NCBI GenBank assembly: GCA_025362495.1
Contig: JANYGI010000231.1
Span: 1 to 64,000 of the forward strand
Direction: 5' to 3'
Source of the DNA: Byssovorax sp.
Lineage (GTDB): Bacteria; Myxococcota_A; Polyangia; Polyangiales; Polyangiaceae
Length of the DNA stretch: 64,000 bases
Part shown: positions 44,859 through 54,361 of the stretch, piece after piece
Position numbering within the stretch: the first letter of the stretch is position 1
How the letters are laid out: each line of letters opens with the position of its first letter
Notes under the pieces: model-generated
The model's input: only the letters and a program-made list of their open reading frames with translations
What the model was told of the DNA's origin: nothing
The model's database searches: none
Position numbers and translations under genes: made by a program

Positions 44859-46636
44859 GGTGTCTCCGGTTCGGTGGCCGCGGGGGCCCGGTGGTTCTTC
44901 CAGGTGAAGCGATCGACGAGGACGACAGCGTCGCGTGCGCCGAGCGGGTCGACGCGGCCGAGCACCCAGCCGTCGACGCCCGTCCCGTCCTTGCGCACGC
45001 GCAGGCGGACGAAGTGCTTGTATCCAGGGTGCGCGAGCGCGCTGAAGGCCTGGTGAAGCTCGAGCCCGAAGATGGTGAGCGCCGTCAGGAACGAGCCGAA
45101 GGCCAGCGTGCCGATGTAGATCGCGGCGACGAACACCAGCGCGAGGCCGAGAGTGCCGTGCGGCGCGAGGCCGATCGCGCGGAACACGACGGGCGACGCC
45201 GCGGCCAGGACGAACGGGACGAAGCCGAGGAACACGCCCGTCAGCGCCGCGAGCGCGCCGATGCGCAGCGCCTTGCCGGCGCGCCAGCCGCCGATCAGGA
45301 ACAGCGCCAGCGCCGCGCAGAGGGCGGTGATCCCCGCGGCGTTGGGGCTCGCCGAGCCGCGCGCGAGATCGACGCCGAACGTCGGCAAATACAGGAGCGC
45401 GATCGCCACATGGATCAGGATACCGGAGCGCCCGTGGGCGATCTGGAAGGGGATCTGCAGCGCGAGCGCGAGCGACGCCTTCGGCCCGGGGAACTCGGCC
45501 GCGGGCGCCTCCAGGCCGCCGCGCCGGATGCGCGCGGGGTGGAGAAACGCGCCGCCGCCGCCGGCTGTCACGTGCAGGCCGGCGCCGAAATGCTGGCGGC
45601 AGTAGTGGTGCGTGTCGCCCGTGAGGATGAAGATCCCGTCGCCCTCGAGCGTGACGTCGAGCCCGCGGAGGATGTCTTGCCCGGCCTGGCTCGGCTCGAG
45701 GAACGCGTGGGCGGGATCAGCCAGGATCATCATCACGCCGCCGCCCCTCGGATCGCGGGCCTGGGCGAAGTAGGTGCGCTGGTGGAAGTCGACCGCGCGG
45801 AGCTGGCGATCGGGCCCCCACAGGTCGAGCCCCGGCGCGAGGCGCAGCGCCCAGTAGCTCGCGTTCTGCACCGGCGTGTAGCCGAGGAGCGGCAGCGTGG
45901 CGCGCTTGCCCACGAATTTGCCGACGCGAAAGGCCTCGACCCACTCGACGAAATGGCCGATCTGGCCCGCGCTATCGATCTGATCGACGTCGACGCGCGA
46001 GGCGCGATCGAGCGAGCCCCTGCGGCGGCGAAACATGCGACCGAAGCCGTCGAGGCCCGCGTACCAGTCGTGGTTGCCGGGGACACCCAGGAGCACGCGG
46101 TGCTTGCCGTCCTGCGTCTTCTTCAGCACGCGGTTCCACGGGACGATCACCCGGTTGTGGATCTCGAGCTCGGTGGCGACGGGGTACGCCGTGTCGCCGC
46201 CGAAGAGCAGCAGCCGCCCGCGCGGGAGCAGCAATTTACCGTCCGGTGCCGCGGGATCGTCGATCTCGTAGTCCTCGAAGATCATCTTCGCGACGGCGTG
46301 GCTCACCGACGAGCAGTCGCCGGTGTCGGCGACGAAGTCGATCCACAGATCCTCGTCCATCGCCTCGGCGAGGCTCGTCGCGTGGGCGTCGCCGCCGAGC
46401 TCGCGGGCCACGCGCTGCGTGAGCTCGTCGGGATCGTCCGCGGCCATCCAGTCGCGGCTGTCGATGTCCTCGGTGGCGATCACGCTCGCCGCGAGGTGCC
46501 AGAGGTGGCCCCAGAACGAGCGCGCGCCGAACCACACGATGGGCCCGGGGAAGCGTCGACCGCGCCGGAAGCGCAGCCTGGGGGCGTCCTCCGGGGCGGG
46601 GCCGGGGCGAACGGGGGGGCGATGCACAGGGATCAC
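44855..46636 (-). CDS. Metallophosphoesterase with C-terminal membrane helices
   Basis: A 593-residue protein. The N-terminal ~370 residues are a calcineurin-like phosphoesterase: FVADTGDCSS, LLLFGGDTAYP, LLGVPGNHDWYAGLDG, and ILTGDTHHYCRQHFG supply the metal ligands. Residues about 400-540 hold four or five helices (ILIHVAIALLYLPTFGVDL, ITALCAALALFLIGGW, LGLALVFVAAIYIGTLAFGSFL). The C-terminus is soluble. The substrate is unknown; the topology suggests a membrane-linked substrate. It overlaps the propeller lipoprotein gene by 4 bases, indicating an operon. Confidence 0.85.
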   Translation of the reverse strand: MIPVHRPPVRPGPAPEDAPRLRFRRGRRFPGPIVWFGARSFWGHLWHLAASVIATEDIDSRDWMAADDPDELTQRVARELGGDAHATSLAEAMDEDLWIDFVADTGDCSSVSHAVAKMIFEDYEIDDPAAPDGKLLLPRGRLLLFGGDTAYPVATELEIHNRVIVPWNRVLKKTQDGKHRVLLGVPGNHDWYAGLDGFGRMFRRRRGSLDRASRVDVDQIDSAGQIGHFVEWVEAFRVGKFVGKRATLPLLGYTPVQNASYWALRLAPGLDLWGPDRQLRAVDFHQRTYFAQARDPRGGGVMMILADPAHAFLEPSQAGQDILRGLDVTLEGDGIFILTGDTHHYCRQHFGAGLHVTAGGGGAFLHPARIRRGGLEAPAAEFPGPKASLALALQIPFQIAHGRSGILIHVAIALLYLPTFGVDLARGSASPNAAGITALCAALALFLIGGWRAGKALRIGALAALTGVFLGFVPFVLAAASPVVFRAIGLAPHGTLGLALVFVAAIYIGTLAFGSFLTALTIFGLELHQAFSALAHPGYKHFVRLRVRKDGTGVDGWVLGRVDPLGARDAVVLVDRFTWKNHRAPAATEPETP

Positions 46637-46683
46637 GAGGCGAGGCGAATTGAGTACACTCGGCGCCCGAAGGAAGGACAGGA

Positions 46684-47226
46684 ATGTTTCAGCAAAGCGC
46701 GTCCATCAAGCGAATCGTGACGAGGGCCGCGGCGGCGTCGGCGCTCGTGATCGTGGCGTCGGGCTGCGGCGGCGACAAGACGGCGGCGGGATCCACCGGC
46801 GCCGCCGGGGCCACCACGGCGACCACCCAGGCGACGACGCCGCCGCCGATCCTCGTGCCGCCTCCGGTGGCGACGGCGACACCGTCCGCGAGCGCCGACG
46901 AAGGCGAGGCCGACGCGCCCGCCGAGGCCGGCGCGAAGAAGTTCGACTGCGGCGCGAAGGGCCAGAAGCCTTGCCCCATGCAGAAGTGGATGAAGACCGT
47001 GATGGCCGGCGCGTCGTCGAGCGGGGAGGGCGCGAAGCTCGCCGAGGCGCTCACGTACGTGGCCAGTCACGTGCCGCCCGGCTTCGACAAATGGTCGGCT
47101 CTCGCGGCGGACGGGGCGAAGAAGGCCAGGGCGGACGACATCGACGGCGCCAAGGTGTCCTGCAAGCAGTGTCACGATCTGTACAAGAAGAAGTACAAGA
47201 GCACCCTCCGCGATCGGCCGTTCTGA
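46684..47226 (+). CDS. Lipoprotein with C-terminal CxxCH heme motif
   Basis: A 180-residue lipoprotein (lipobox IVASGC). An Ala/Thr/Pro linker of about 65 residues precedes a helical domain (MQKWMKTVMAGASSSGEGAKLAEAL, PPGFDKWSALAADGAKKARAD) ending in SCKQCHDLYKKKYKSTLRDR. The lone CxxCH near the C-terminus after helices resembles the cytochrome c' layout, and Met residues near the domain start could supply the sixth ligand. Probably a monoheme, membrane-tethered cytochrome. Confidence 0.8.
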   Translation: MFQQSASIKRIVTRAAAASALVIVASGCGGDKTAAGSTGAAGATTATTQATTPPPILVPPPVATATPSASADEGEADAPAEAGAKKFDCGAKGQKPCPMQKWMKTVMAGASSSGEGAKLAEALTYVASHVPPGFDKWSALAADGAKKARADDIDGAKVSCKQCHDLYKKKYKSTLRDRPF

Positions 47227-47249
47227 CCGACAAGCGAGGCGTGACGCCG

Positions 47250-47831
47250 TCAGAGGCTAACGGCGCACCGGAGCCCGAAAACATGCCCATCGCCGGTGTG
47301 CATCCGGTGCGCGCTTCGCAGCTCCCCCGGAGGGCTTTGCATATCGCCCCCGCGGCACCCAAGAAAAACCTCGCCGTCGCCGAGACGATGTTGAAAGTCC
47401 AGCGGCATCGGAAACTTGCCTGAATAGTCGACAGGCAAGCGATCATAGCCGTCGGGGTATGGCGGCGCCGGATCGACGATTTCCGCGAGGCTGCCCGCCA
47501 AGCCATAGATTCCCTCCGCCGACGGGGGGAAGCTCGTGACCGGGCGAAGTCCGTACTTGCCGTCATCGCCGCAAGTTGCGCCGTTGAACACCGCGAGGTC
47601 ACACCGCGGCTCCTCGTCGCCCCACGGATAAAGGCGCTTGCCTCCGCCCGTCGCGGCATACTCCCATTCCGCCTCCGTGGGTATGCGCTTGCCGAGGGCG
47701 ATGCAGTAGTCGGAGAAGGCTTCAGCTTCGGAGAACAGGTTCCCGAACGCGTCGCCAAATCCTTCGTGGAGCGCATCACGAGCGCACCGCAAATTCTGGC
47801 CCCAGAAGCCGCAGCCACTCTGAAGAGCCAC
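47250..47831 (-). pseudogene. N-terminally truncated FGE-sulfatase-like ORF
   Basis: The 193 codons from the GTG at 47831 match only the C-terminal two thirds of a formylglycine-generating-enzyme-like domain (AFSDYCIALGKRIPTEAEWEYAATG, LYPWGDEEPRCD, PSAEGIYGLAGSLAEIVD, FLGCRGGDMQSPPGELRSAHR). The usual MGSD start and metal-site region are missing, and no signal peptide exists. It begins 6 bases after the end of a metallopeptidase pseudogene. Probably a relic, although a small domain protein is not excluded. Confidence 0.6.
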
Positions 47832-47837
47832 TGCCGC

Positions 47838-49338
47838 TCAGGACTTCAGTATCGCCACAGACTCCAGAACGTGGTGATTGTACTCATGCGCCATGATGGT
47901 CGCGTCTGCGGTGGGATCGAAAGCAAACGTGTCGCTCGACCCGGGCTTTCTGAAGTCTCCGAATCCGTACTGATTTAGCGAGCCGTGCGTATTCGCGCCC
48001 ACAGAATTCAGGCTGCGTTGGTGCCTTCGTGGGTGGTTACTCGCATGCGGAACTCGTGCTGGCCGTTGTCAGGATCCGACGGAATTCCTTTGTGCGAACT
48101 CATCCCTAGCAACCCAAAGAAGTGCTGGAGCTGGCCGGCCATGTAGAACGCCTGAACGTCCGCGTGGAATACACCACCAGTCGCGGTGAATAACCGGCGA
48201 ATCCGGGATCGCCGCTGAGCGGAATTGCAGGAGCGGGTCCGCGTGCAGTCGGTTTGACGAAGTTCGCAATTACGGTGTATTCGTCCGTGCTCAGAACCCC
48301 GGGCCGGTGAGCCGGCAGACCTGCAAAGACTGCGGCATCGTTGTCGCAAACGACCATTCCGTGCGGGTAGTGCGAATCAAGGCAGTTGTCGATCGCGCTG
48401 CTATTGAAGGCTGCCGTATCAAATGTCGTGGTCTGGCCTGCGCCGACGGCGATCGAGGAGGGGGCAACGAAGCCATTCGTGACGCCCAGCGGGAAGTCGT
48501 TCGCCCAGCCATTGAAGGCGAAAGAGCGATTGGCATCGCTGACCTGTAGTGTCGTCGTCCCACCGTCGAGAAGCACGCTCTTTCCCACGTGGTGACCATC
48601 GAAGACGATGGAGACGTGACGCGCTTGAGGCGTTCCAGAGGGGGCGCCAGGGAGCGGGAACTCGTAATAACGGTAGCTCGTGACCAGGGACGAGGCTGGC
48701 ATGCCGGCAGCGGTGATCGCAGCGGCCTCGGCTTGAGCTACCGTGGCGCTGAAGCTGGAAAACGCGGGAACTACCGTCAGGTAGGGTAGCCTGCACGTGA
48801 GAATGGCGTAATTTGAGCCAGTCGCCGCAATCAACTCGCAACTGGCCGAGGTGACGGCGATCTGGCTCGCTCCGTACTTGGCCATGAGCTCTCAGACTCG
48901 AAACGATGGAATCGTATGTCCGAGCCCGTCGTCCGTGGGAGTGGTGCGGTAACTCGTGACGAAAATCGGTGCCGGAGGCGCGAAACCGGCGAGCTTGATG
49001 GCCCCCGTCGTCCAGTAAGCAATCTGAGTGTCGGTCGGAGCGGCCGCCTGGAGCTGCAGATTCTCGAAGTGCACGCTGTTGGGGCCACCGTCGAGGCGAC
49101 GGCGCAGTGGAGCATTCGCGAGGACGGCGGTCTGCACCGCATCGAGCCCCGCCGTTGAAAAGCCGGGGGCCCGTCCCGGAGTGCTGGATAGGATCGGTCC
49201 AAGCGGGTCAGTCGGGGCGTACGAACTCACCGACTGCGAGGTCTCGCCAACCTCCTCTGGGGAATCGTTGTCTCGTCTCACGCAGCCAGCAAGCAGGCTC
49301 GTTGCGACGAGGCTGGTAATGTAAAATGAACGCTTCAC
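47838..49338 (-). pseudogene. Secreted zinc-metallopeptidase-like lipoprotein gene, decayed
   Basis: Read from 49338, the frame starts with a lipoprotein signal (FYITSLVATSLLAGC) and continues to VRF-type sequence ending in FRV-TGA (48892-48894). The same frame resumes at once with ELMAKYGASQIAVTS and runs to about 48170. It then shifts frame into DVQAFYMAGQLQHFF...EFRMRVTTHEGTNAA, hits TGA at 48008, and shifts again into NSVGANTHGSLNQYGFGDF and the zinc motif MAHEYNHHVLES before the TGA at 47838. So one nonsense change plus two frameshifts break a ~500-codon gene. Confidence 0.75.
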
Positions 49339-50204
49339 ATGGAAATTTTCTGGGCTATTCCAGTGGCGATCTGTGCGCCGCTTGCGAGATTACCACGAGT
49401 AACGGTCGTGAAAGGCTCAGACTATGACTACGTCGTAAATCGCCGCTCCGCGCGGCATTGTCCAGGTCCTATATTGTTCAGGCATTCCCGTCAAGTTGTT
49501 TGTGACTATCTGGGTTCGCATCAAATCTCACGATCGACCGACAGCGGGGCAAGCGCCCGAAGAGCGCCGTTCACCGCTCCCTCAGCTCAGGATCCATCGC
49601 AGCTCTGTCTCGCGGGACAGAGCGATTTGAGCCGCAGCCGGCGCCTCCGGTGCTCGTTCGCATTCAGCAGCACGCGTGCTGGTCGTGGCGACGGTGAAGA
49701 GTCCGGAAACGGTCATTTCAATGCATCTTGACGTGCCTTTGGACCCGACCGATGCGGCACCTCCACGGTACATCCGCTGGCGAACGCTCTTCCTTGGAGG
49801 TATCTGACGTCCAGCGGACCCGCACCATCGTTCTCCGACCGCGATGCATGTCCCCGGTCGAGCCTAGAATTGAAGCCGGAGGCTCCAGACAGGCTCCCCC
49901 GGTCAATTGAAATTGCAGCTGGAGCCTCGCAACACGCGCCCCGGTCAATTTCAGGCTGTCGCGGGGTTGCATGTGAGCTCTCGTGGTCGAGCAAGCGCGC
50001 GGTGGCCATAGAGGAGGGCGCTTGCCACGGCGCTCGCGGTGAGGCGGGGAGCCGGCTCAGGACATAGTTGGACGGGCGGTGACGGTTCTGACCCGCTCCG
50101 GTGGTCGAGCCTGCCGTGCTTCGAGCTGGGCGCCTTGACCGGGCCTCTCGACAGACCTACGGCATGCTCCTCCGCCGCGTCCTGCGGCGGCGAAGGAGCG
50201 AGCG
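49339..50204. other. 866-base gap without a supported gene
   Basis: This stretch is visibly less GC-rich than the surroundings. Short open frames on both strands lack ribosome-binding sites and recognisable domains. It contains degenerate direct repeats at about 49853-49985 and ends at the Shine-Dalgarno-like GAAGGAGCGAGCG of the aldo/keto reductase gene. I see nothing else in it. Confidence 0.6.
49853..49985. repeat. Three diverged ~42-bp direct repeats
   Basis: CCCCGGTCGAGCCTAGAATT, CCCCGGTCAATTGAAATTGC and CCCCGGTCAATTTCAGGCTG each begin a unit of about 42 bp whose later part carries GGAGGCTCCAGACA / GGAGCCTCGCAACA / GGGGTTGCATGTG. They are too diverged for CRISPR and have no uniform spacers. 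Confidence 0.45.
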
Positions 50205-51239
50205 ATGCGTTACCGCCTTTTCGGACGAACCGGTCTCTACGTCTCGGAGCTGTGCCTCGGGACGATGACGTTTGGCGGCAAAGGGTTCTGGGAGGTCGTC
50301 GGCAAGCTGGGCGCGGCCGACGCGCAGGCCCTGATCGGCACGTCGCTCGACGCGGGGGTCAACTTCCTCGACACCGCCGACGTCTACTCCGAGGGCGAGT
50401 CGGAGACGCTCGTGGGCGCCGCCCTCGCCGCGCTCGGGCGCCCGCGCGATCAGCTCATCGTCGCCACCAAGGTCCGCGGTCGGACGGGCGCGGGGCCCAA
50501 CCAGGTGGGCCTGTCGCGCGGCCACATCCTCTCGGCCGTCGATGCCAGTCTGAAGCGCCTCAAGCTCGATTACATCGATCTCTACCAGATCCACGGCTTC
50601 GACCGCGAGACGCCGATCGAGGAGACGGTGCGCGCCCTCGACGACGTCGTGCGCTCCGGCAAGGTCCGCTACGTGGGGTATTGCAACCTGGCCGCCTGGC
50701 ACACGATGAAGGCGCTCGGCTACGCCGACGCGCACCACCTCGCGCGCTTCGTGAGCGCCCAGATGTACTACTCGATCGTCGGCCGCGACATCGAGCGCGA
50801 GGTCGTCCCGCTCGCGCAGGATCAAGGCCTGGCGATCCTCCCGTGGAGCCCGCTCGCGGGAGGCCTGCTGTCCGGCAAGTTCGATCTCGACAAGCCCAAG
50901 CCCGAGGGATCGCGGCGGACGTCGTTCGATTTCCCGCCCGTCGACCTCGCGCGCGCCCGCCCGGTGCTCGCGGCGCTCCGCGCGGTCTCCGAGGCAACGG
51001 GGGTGTCGGTTGCCCGCGTCGCGCTGGCCTGGGTCCTGACGCGACCGTTCGTGACCAGCGTGATCATCGGCGCCAAGACGCGCGAGCAGCTCGTCGACAA
51101 CCTCGCCGCGTCCGAGGTGAAGCTCTCGGCCGAGCACGTCGCCGCGCTCGACGCCGCGAGCGCGCTCCCGCCCGAATACCCGGGGTGGATGCTCGATTTC
51201 CAGAACCGCGATCGCCGTCCGCCGGGCGAGAGCGCCTGA
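50205..51239 (+). CDS. Aldo/keto reductase
   Basis: A 344-residue NAD(P)H-dependent oxidoreductase. Catalytic residues fit the family: Asp and Tyr in FLDTADVYSEGESE, Lys in IVATKVRG, His in DLYQIHGFD. The C-terminal cofactor segment is SVIIGAKTREQLVDNLAASE. It resembles the YajO/Tas-like AKR subgroup acting on small aldehydes. GAAGGAGCGAGCG precedes the ATG. High GC returns here after the decay zone. Stands alone. Confidence 0.92.
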   Translation: MRYRLFGRTGLYVSELCLGTMTFGGKGFWEVVGKLGAADAQALIGTSLDAGVNFLDTADVYSEGESETLVGAALAALGRPRDQLIVATKVRGRTGAGPNQVGLSRGHILSAVDASLKRLKLDYIDLYQIHGFDRETPIEETVRALDDVVRSGKVRYVGYCNLAAWHTMKALGYADAHHLARFVSAQMYYSIVGRDIEREVVPLAQDQGLAILPWSPLAGGLLSGKFDLDKPKPEGSRRTSFDFPPVDLARARPVLAALRAVSEATGVSVARVALAWVLTRPFVTSVIIGAKTREQLVDNLAASEVKLSAEHVAALDAASALPPEYPGWMLDFQNRDRRPPGESA

Positions 51240-51283
51240 TCGGCGCGGACCGGCGAGCATCCTCGATCCGGCCGAGGCCTCGC

Positions 51284-52621
51284 TCAGGCCGCCGCCGGAT
51301 CGCCGGGGACCGCCGCCGGAGGCCCGCTGTCGTCCTTGCTCGCGTCCTTCTGATCGATCGGAAAGGGAGCCTTCCACGCGGCGATCACGCTGGGGATCGA
51401 GGCGACGAGGACGAAGACGAAGAAGTGCCTGTATCCCAGCCAGTCCGCGACGGGGCCGCTGAGCATCTGCGTCGGAGTCAGCACCAGGTTCATCAGCGAG
51501 GTGCAGAACGCGTAGTGCGTCATCTTGTATTTGCCGGGCGCGATCTGCTGCATCATGTACAGCATGTTGCCGACGAACCCGAAGCTGTAACCGAACTTCT
51601 CGATCGAGACGAGGATGAGTATCGTCGTGAGCGAGAGCGGGTGCGCCGGTGAGACGCTGTAGCTCAGGAACACGTAGCAGAGGTGCGGGATGTTCATGCA
51701 CAGCGCGAGGATCAGGAGCGATCTCCGCAGCCCCAGCCGCGCCGCGAACATCCCGCCGAGCAGGCCGCCTATCAGGCTCACCACGGTGCTCACCGTCCCG
51801 TCGATGAGGGCCTTGTGAGTCAGGCTCAGGCCCGCTCCGCCGGCCTGCGCGGACGCCTGCAGGAAGAGCGGCGCCTCGACGAGCAGGAAGCCCTCGCCCG
51901 TGCGATAGAGGAAGACGAAGACCAGCATCCCCCAGATGGCCTTCTTCTGGAAGAACGCTTTGACGGTGTCGCCGAAGGTGGCGAACACCTCGGCCGCGCC
52001 CGTGGGGCGGCGGGCGACGACGCCCGTCGGCAGCATGAAGGCATGGTAGACGCCGAAGGCGCCGAGGATCACCGAGCTGAGCGCGAGCCCGCACATCCAG
52101 CCTGTCTTCACGTCGTGAAAGACGTCCTTCATCAGGCTCGCGAAGAGCACCACGACCGCCTGCGCGAGGATGCGACCCACGTTCCAGCTCACCCCCTGGA
52201 CCCCGATCCAGGCGGCCTGTTTGCTCTCCGACAGCTCGGTGATGTAGACGCCGTCGACGCAGATGTCCTGTGTGGCCGAGGCGAAGCCGAGCACCCAGAG
52301 CACGGCGATGACGACCGGGAAGTAACTCGGTAGCCGGAGCGCGGCCGCGGCCAGCGCCAGGAGAGCGGCCATGAAGCACTCCATGGCGATGACCCAGAAT
52401 TTCTTGGTCAGGTACATGTCGAGGAACGCGGCCCAGAACGGCTTCAGGGACCACACGATACCGATGCTCGCCGTCGAGAGGGTGATCTGTGTGTCCGTGT
52501 ACCCGAGGTCCTTGAACATCGTGGCGGACACCCAGATCACCATCGCGAAGGGGATCCCCTCCGCGATGTACGACGTGGGAATCCACCACCCCGGACGCCG
52601 AACAGGCTTGCTTTCGCTCAT
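51284..52621 (-). CDS. MFS transporter (AmpG-like), probable sugar permease
   Basis: A 445-residue membrane protein with about 12 helices. The N-terminal region (GWWIPTSYIAEGIPFAMVIW, TQITLSTASIGIVWSLKPFWA) and FASATQDICVDGVYITE resemble the AmpG/PUCC-type major facilitator subgroup; the latter matches the ASATQDIxxDG motif of AmpG. The ATG at 52621 lies 4 bases after the beta-glucosidase stop, so the two are one operon. It probably imports the oligosaccharide hydrolysed by its neighbour. A muropeptide role, as for true AmpG, is less likely in this context. Confidence 0.85.
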   Translation of the reverse strand: MSESKPVRRPGWWIPTSYIAEGIPFAMVIWVSATMFKDLGYTDTQITLSTASIGIVWSLKPFWAAFLDMYLTKKFWVIAMECFMAALLALAAAALRLPSYFPVVIAVLWVLGFASATQDICVDGVYITELSESKQAAWIGVQGVSWNVGRILAQAVVVLFASLMKDVFHDVKTGWMCGLALSSVILGAFGVYHAFMLPTGVVARRPTGAAEVFATFGDTVKAFFQKKAIWGMLVFVFLYRTGEGFLLVEAPLFLQASAQAGGAGLSLTHKALIDGTVSTVVSLIGGLLGGMFAARLGLRRSLLILALCMNIPHLCYVFLSYSVSPAHPLSLTTILILVSIEKFGYSFGFVGNMLYMMQQIAPGKYKMTHYAFCTSLMNLVLTPTQMLSGPVADWLGYRHFFVFVLVASIPSVIAAWKAPFPIDQKDASKDDSGPPAAVPGDPAAA

Positions 52622-52625
52622 GGTG

Positions 52626-53999
52626 CTACACGGTGTCGACGGAGTTCGTGGCGATGACCCGGCTGTACCAGAGCGCGCTGTCCTTCGGGATGCGGACCTG
52701 GGTCTCGTAGTCGACCCACACGATCCCGAAGCGCTGGCCATAGCCGCGGTCCCACTCGAAATTGTCGAGCAGCGACCACACGAAGAAGCCGTGGAGCGGC
52801 ACCCCGGCGTCGATCGCCCGGCGCGCGGCGAGGAAATGCTCGCGCAGGAAGCGCAGGCGGCGCTCGTCGGGGATGCGGCCGTCGGCGTCCGGCGCCGTCC
52901 CGTAGCTCGCGCCGTTCTCGGTGACGTAGATCCGCCGGGGGCCGTATACCAGGTGAACGCGATTGAGCACCTGATTCAGCCCCTCGGGGTACTCTTCCCA
53001 GCCCATCTCCGTCCACTCTTCCTTCGGGGCGAGCTCGACGGTGCGCGGCTGATTCTGCGCGTCCAGCACCTTGTCGCTCCGGGAGACGACGCGGTTGTAG
53101 TAGTTGACGCCGAGGAAATCGCACGGCGCCGCGATGGCCGCCAGATCCCCCGCTTTGACCACCGTGAGCCCCTCGGGCGGGAGGTGCCCATCGGCGATGT
53201 GATCGGCGATCATGTCGGCGGGGTAGCCTCGCCCGTGGACGGGATCGAGGAACCAGCGATTGAAGTACCCATCGAAGTTGCGACACGCCTCGTGATCGGC
53301 GGGGCTCGGGGACGCCGGGACGACGGGGGAGAGATTCAAGGTGATCCCGACGCGCGCGCCGGCCGAGTTCCCGCGGATGACGGGGACCGCGAGGCCGTGC
53401 GAGAGGAGCACGTGATGGCTCGCCGCGAGGGCCAGACCCCAGTCCTTGAGCCCGGGCGCGTGGAGCCCGACCTGGTGGCTGAGCATGCTCGTGCACCAGG
53501 GCTCGTTGTGGGTTATCCAGTCCTTCACCCGATCTCCGAGAGCGCGCGTCACCACGTCGGCGTAGTCCACGAAGGCCTCGGCGGTGGCGCGGCTCGGCCA
53601 CCCGCCCTCGTCCTGCAACGCCTGGGGAAGATCCCAGTGGAACAGCGTCGCGAAGGGCTGGATCCCGGCCTCGAGCAGGGCGTCGACGAGGCGAGAGTAG
53701 AAGTCGAGGCCGCGCGCGTTCACCGCCCCGCGCCCGCCGGGGAGGATCCGCGGCCAGGCGATGGAGAAGCGATAGGCCGAGAGGCCGAGCCCCTTCATCA
53801 TCCGGACATCCTCGGCGAAGCGATGATAATGGTCGCACGCGATCTCGCCGCTGCTGCCGTCCTGGACCTTGCCCGGGGTGGCCGAGAAGCGGTCCCAGAT
53901 CGACTCGCCCCGACCGTCCTCGCGGGCGGCGCCCTCGATCTGGTACGCCGAGGTGGCGGAGCCCCAGAGGAACCCTTCAGGAAAACTCACGTTGGGCAT
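52626..53999 (-). CDS. GH1 beta-glucosidase
   Basis: A 457-residue glycoside hydrolase family 1 enzyme of full length. The acid/base Glu is in WITHNEPWCTSML and the nucleophile in YVTENGASYG (near 361); the N-terminal signature is FLWGSATSAYQIEGAAREDG and the C-terminal aglycone segment WSLLDNFEWDRGYGQRFG. It lacks a signal peptide, so it hydrolyses imported cellobiose or other beta-glycosides in the cytosol. First gene of a two-gene operon with an MFS transporter. Confidence 0.95.
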   Translation of the reverse strand: MPNVSFPEGFLWGSATSAYQIEGAAREDGRGESIWDRFSATPGKVQDGSSGEIACDHYHRFAEDVRMMKGLGLSAYRFSIAWPRILPGGRGAVNARGLDFYSRLVDALLEAGIQPFATLFHWDLPQALQDEGGWPSRATAEAFVDYADVVTRALGDRVKDWITHNEPWCTSMLSHQVGLHAPGLKDWGLALAASHHVLLSHGLAVPVIRGNSAGARVGITLNLSPVVPASPSPADHEACRNFDGYFNRWFLDPVHGRGYPADMIADHIADGHLPPEGLTVVKAGDLAAIAAPCDFLGVNYYNRVVSRSDKVLDAQNQPRTVELAPKEEWTEMGWEEYPEGLNQVLNRVHLVYGPRRIYVTENGASYGTAPDADGRIPDERRLRFLREHFLAARRAIDAGVPLHGFFVWSLLDNFEWDRGYGQRFGIVWVDYETQVRIPKDSALWYSRVIATNSVDTV

Positions 54000-54361
54000 G
54001 TCGGAGGTGTCTCCTCGGCGAGGGGTGGGGCGCGAGCGCAGCCCGGCGAGGCTAGTTCCTCGAAAGCGACCCTGTCAAGCCACCTTCCATGATTCGTGAC
54101 GCCTGGTCATGTCGCCGAATTGCGATGCCGCGACGCGTCGCCGCTCCGCCGTCGAATTTCGTGACGCAACTTGATGCCGTGGAATTGGAGACGCGCGGCG
54201 TCAGGCCGGGAAACGCGATCGAGCCGTCAATCGCGCTTGACGACCCTCCGGTCCATGAGCGTACGATCGCGTTGTTGCCGCCGCGGATCGCCCCGCGCGC
54301 GCCGAGCGGGGCGGGGGAGATCGGGCGCCGTCCTGTCGAGACGAGATCCGGAGGAGATATC
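54000..54361. promoter_or_regulatory. Divergent intergenic region, GH1 operon / CBM3 gene
   Basis: This 362-base region separates the leftward GH1 operon from the rightward CBM3 gene and should hold both promoters. A loose sigma-70-like pair, TTGACG (54237) and TACGAT 19 bases later, points right. No convincing operator palindrome was found. Confidence 0.35.

Noticed and set aside
49713-50009. Small protein genes in the geneless gap
   Set aside because: Frames on both strands are only products of the degenerate repeats, with no ribosome-binding site.
50157-52589. 810-codon minus-strand frame
   Set aside because: It runs opposite the aldo/keto reductase and through the MFS gene in another frame; composition is Arg/His/Asp-rich without domains.
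51284-52621. True AmpG muropeptide permease
   Set aside because: The ASATQDI motif fits AmpG, but the 4-base linkage to a GH1 beta-glucosidase makes a glycoside importer more plausible.
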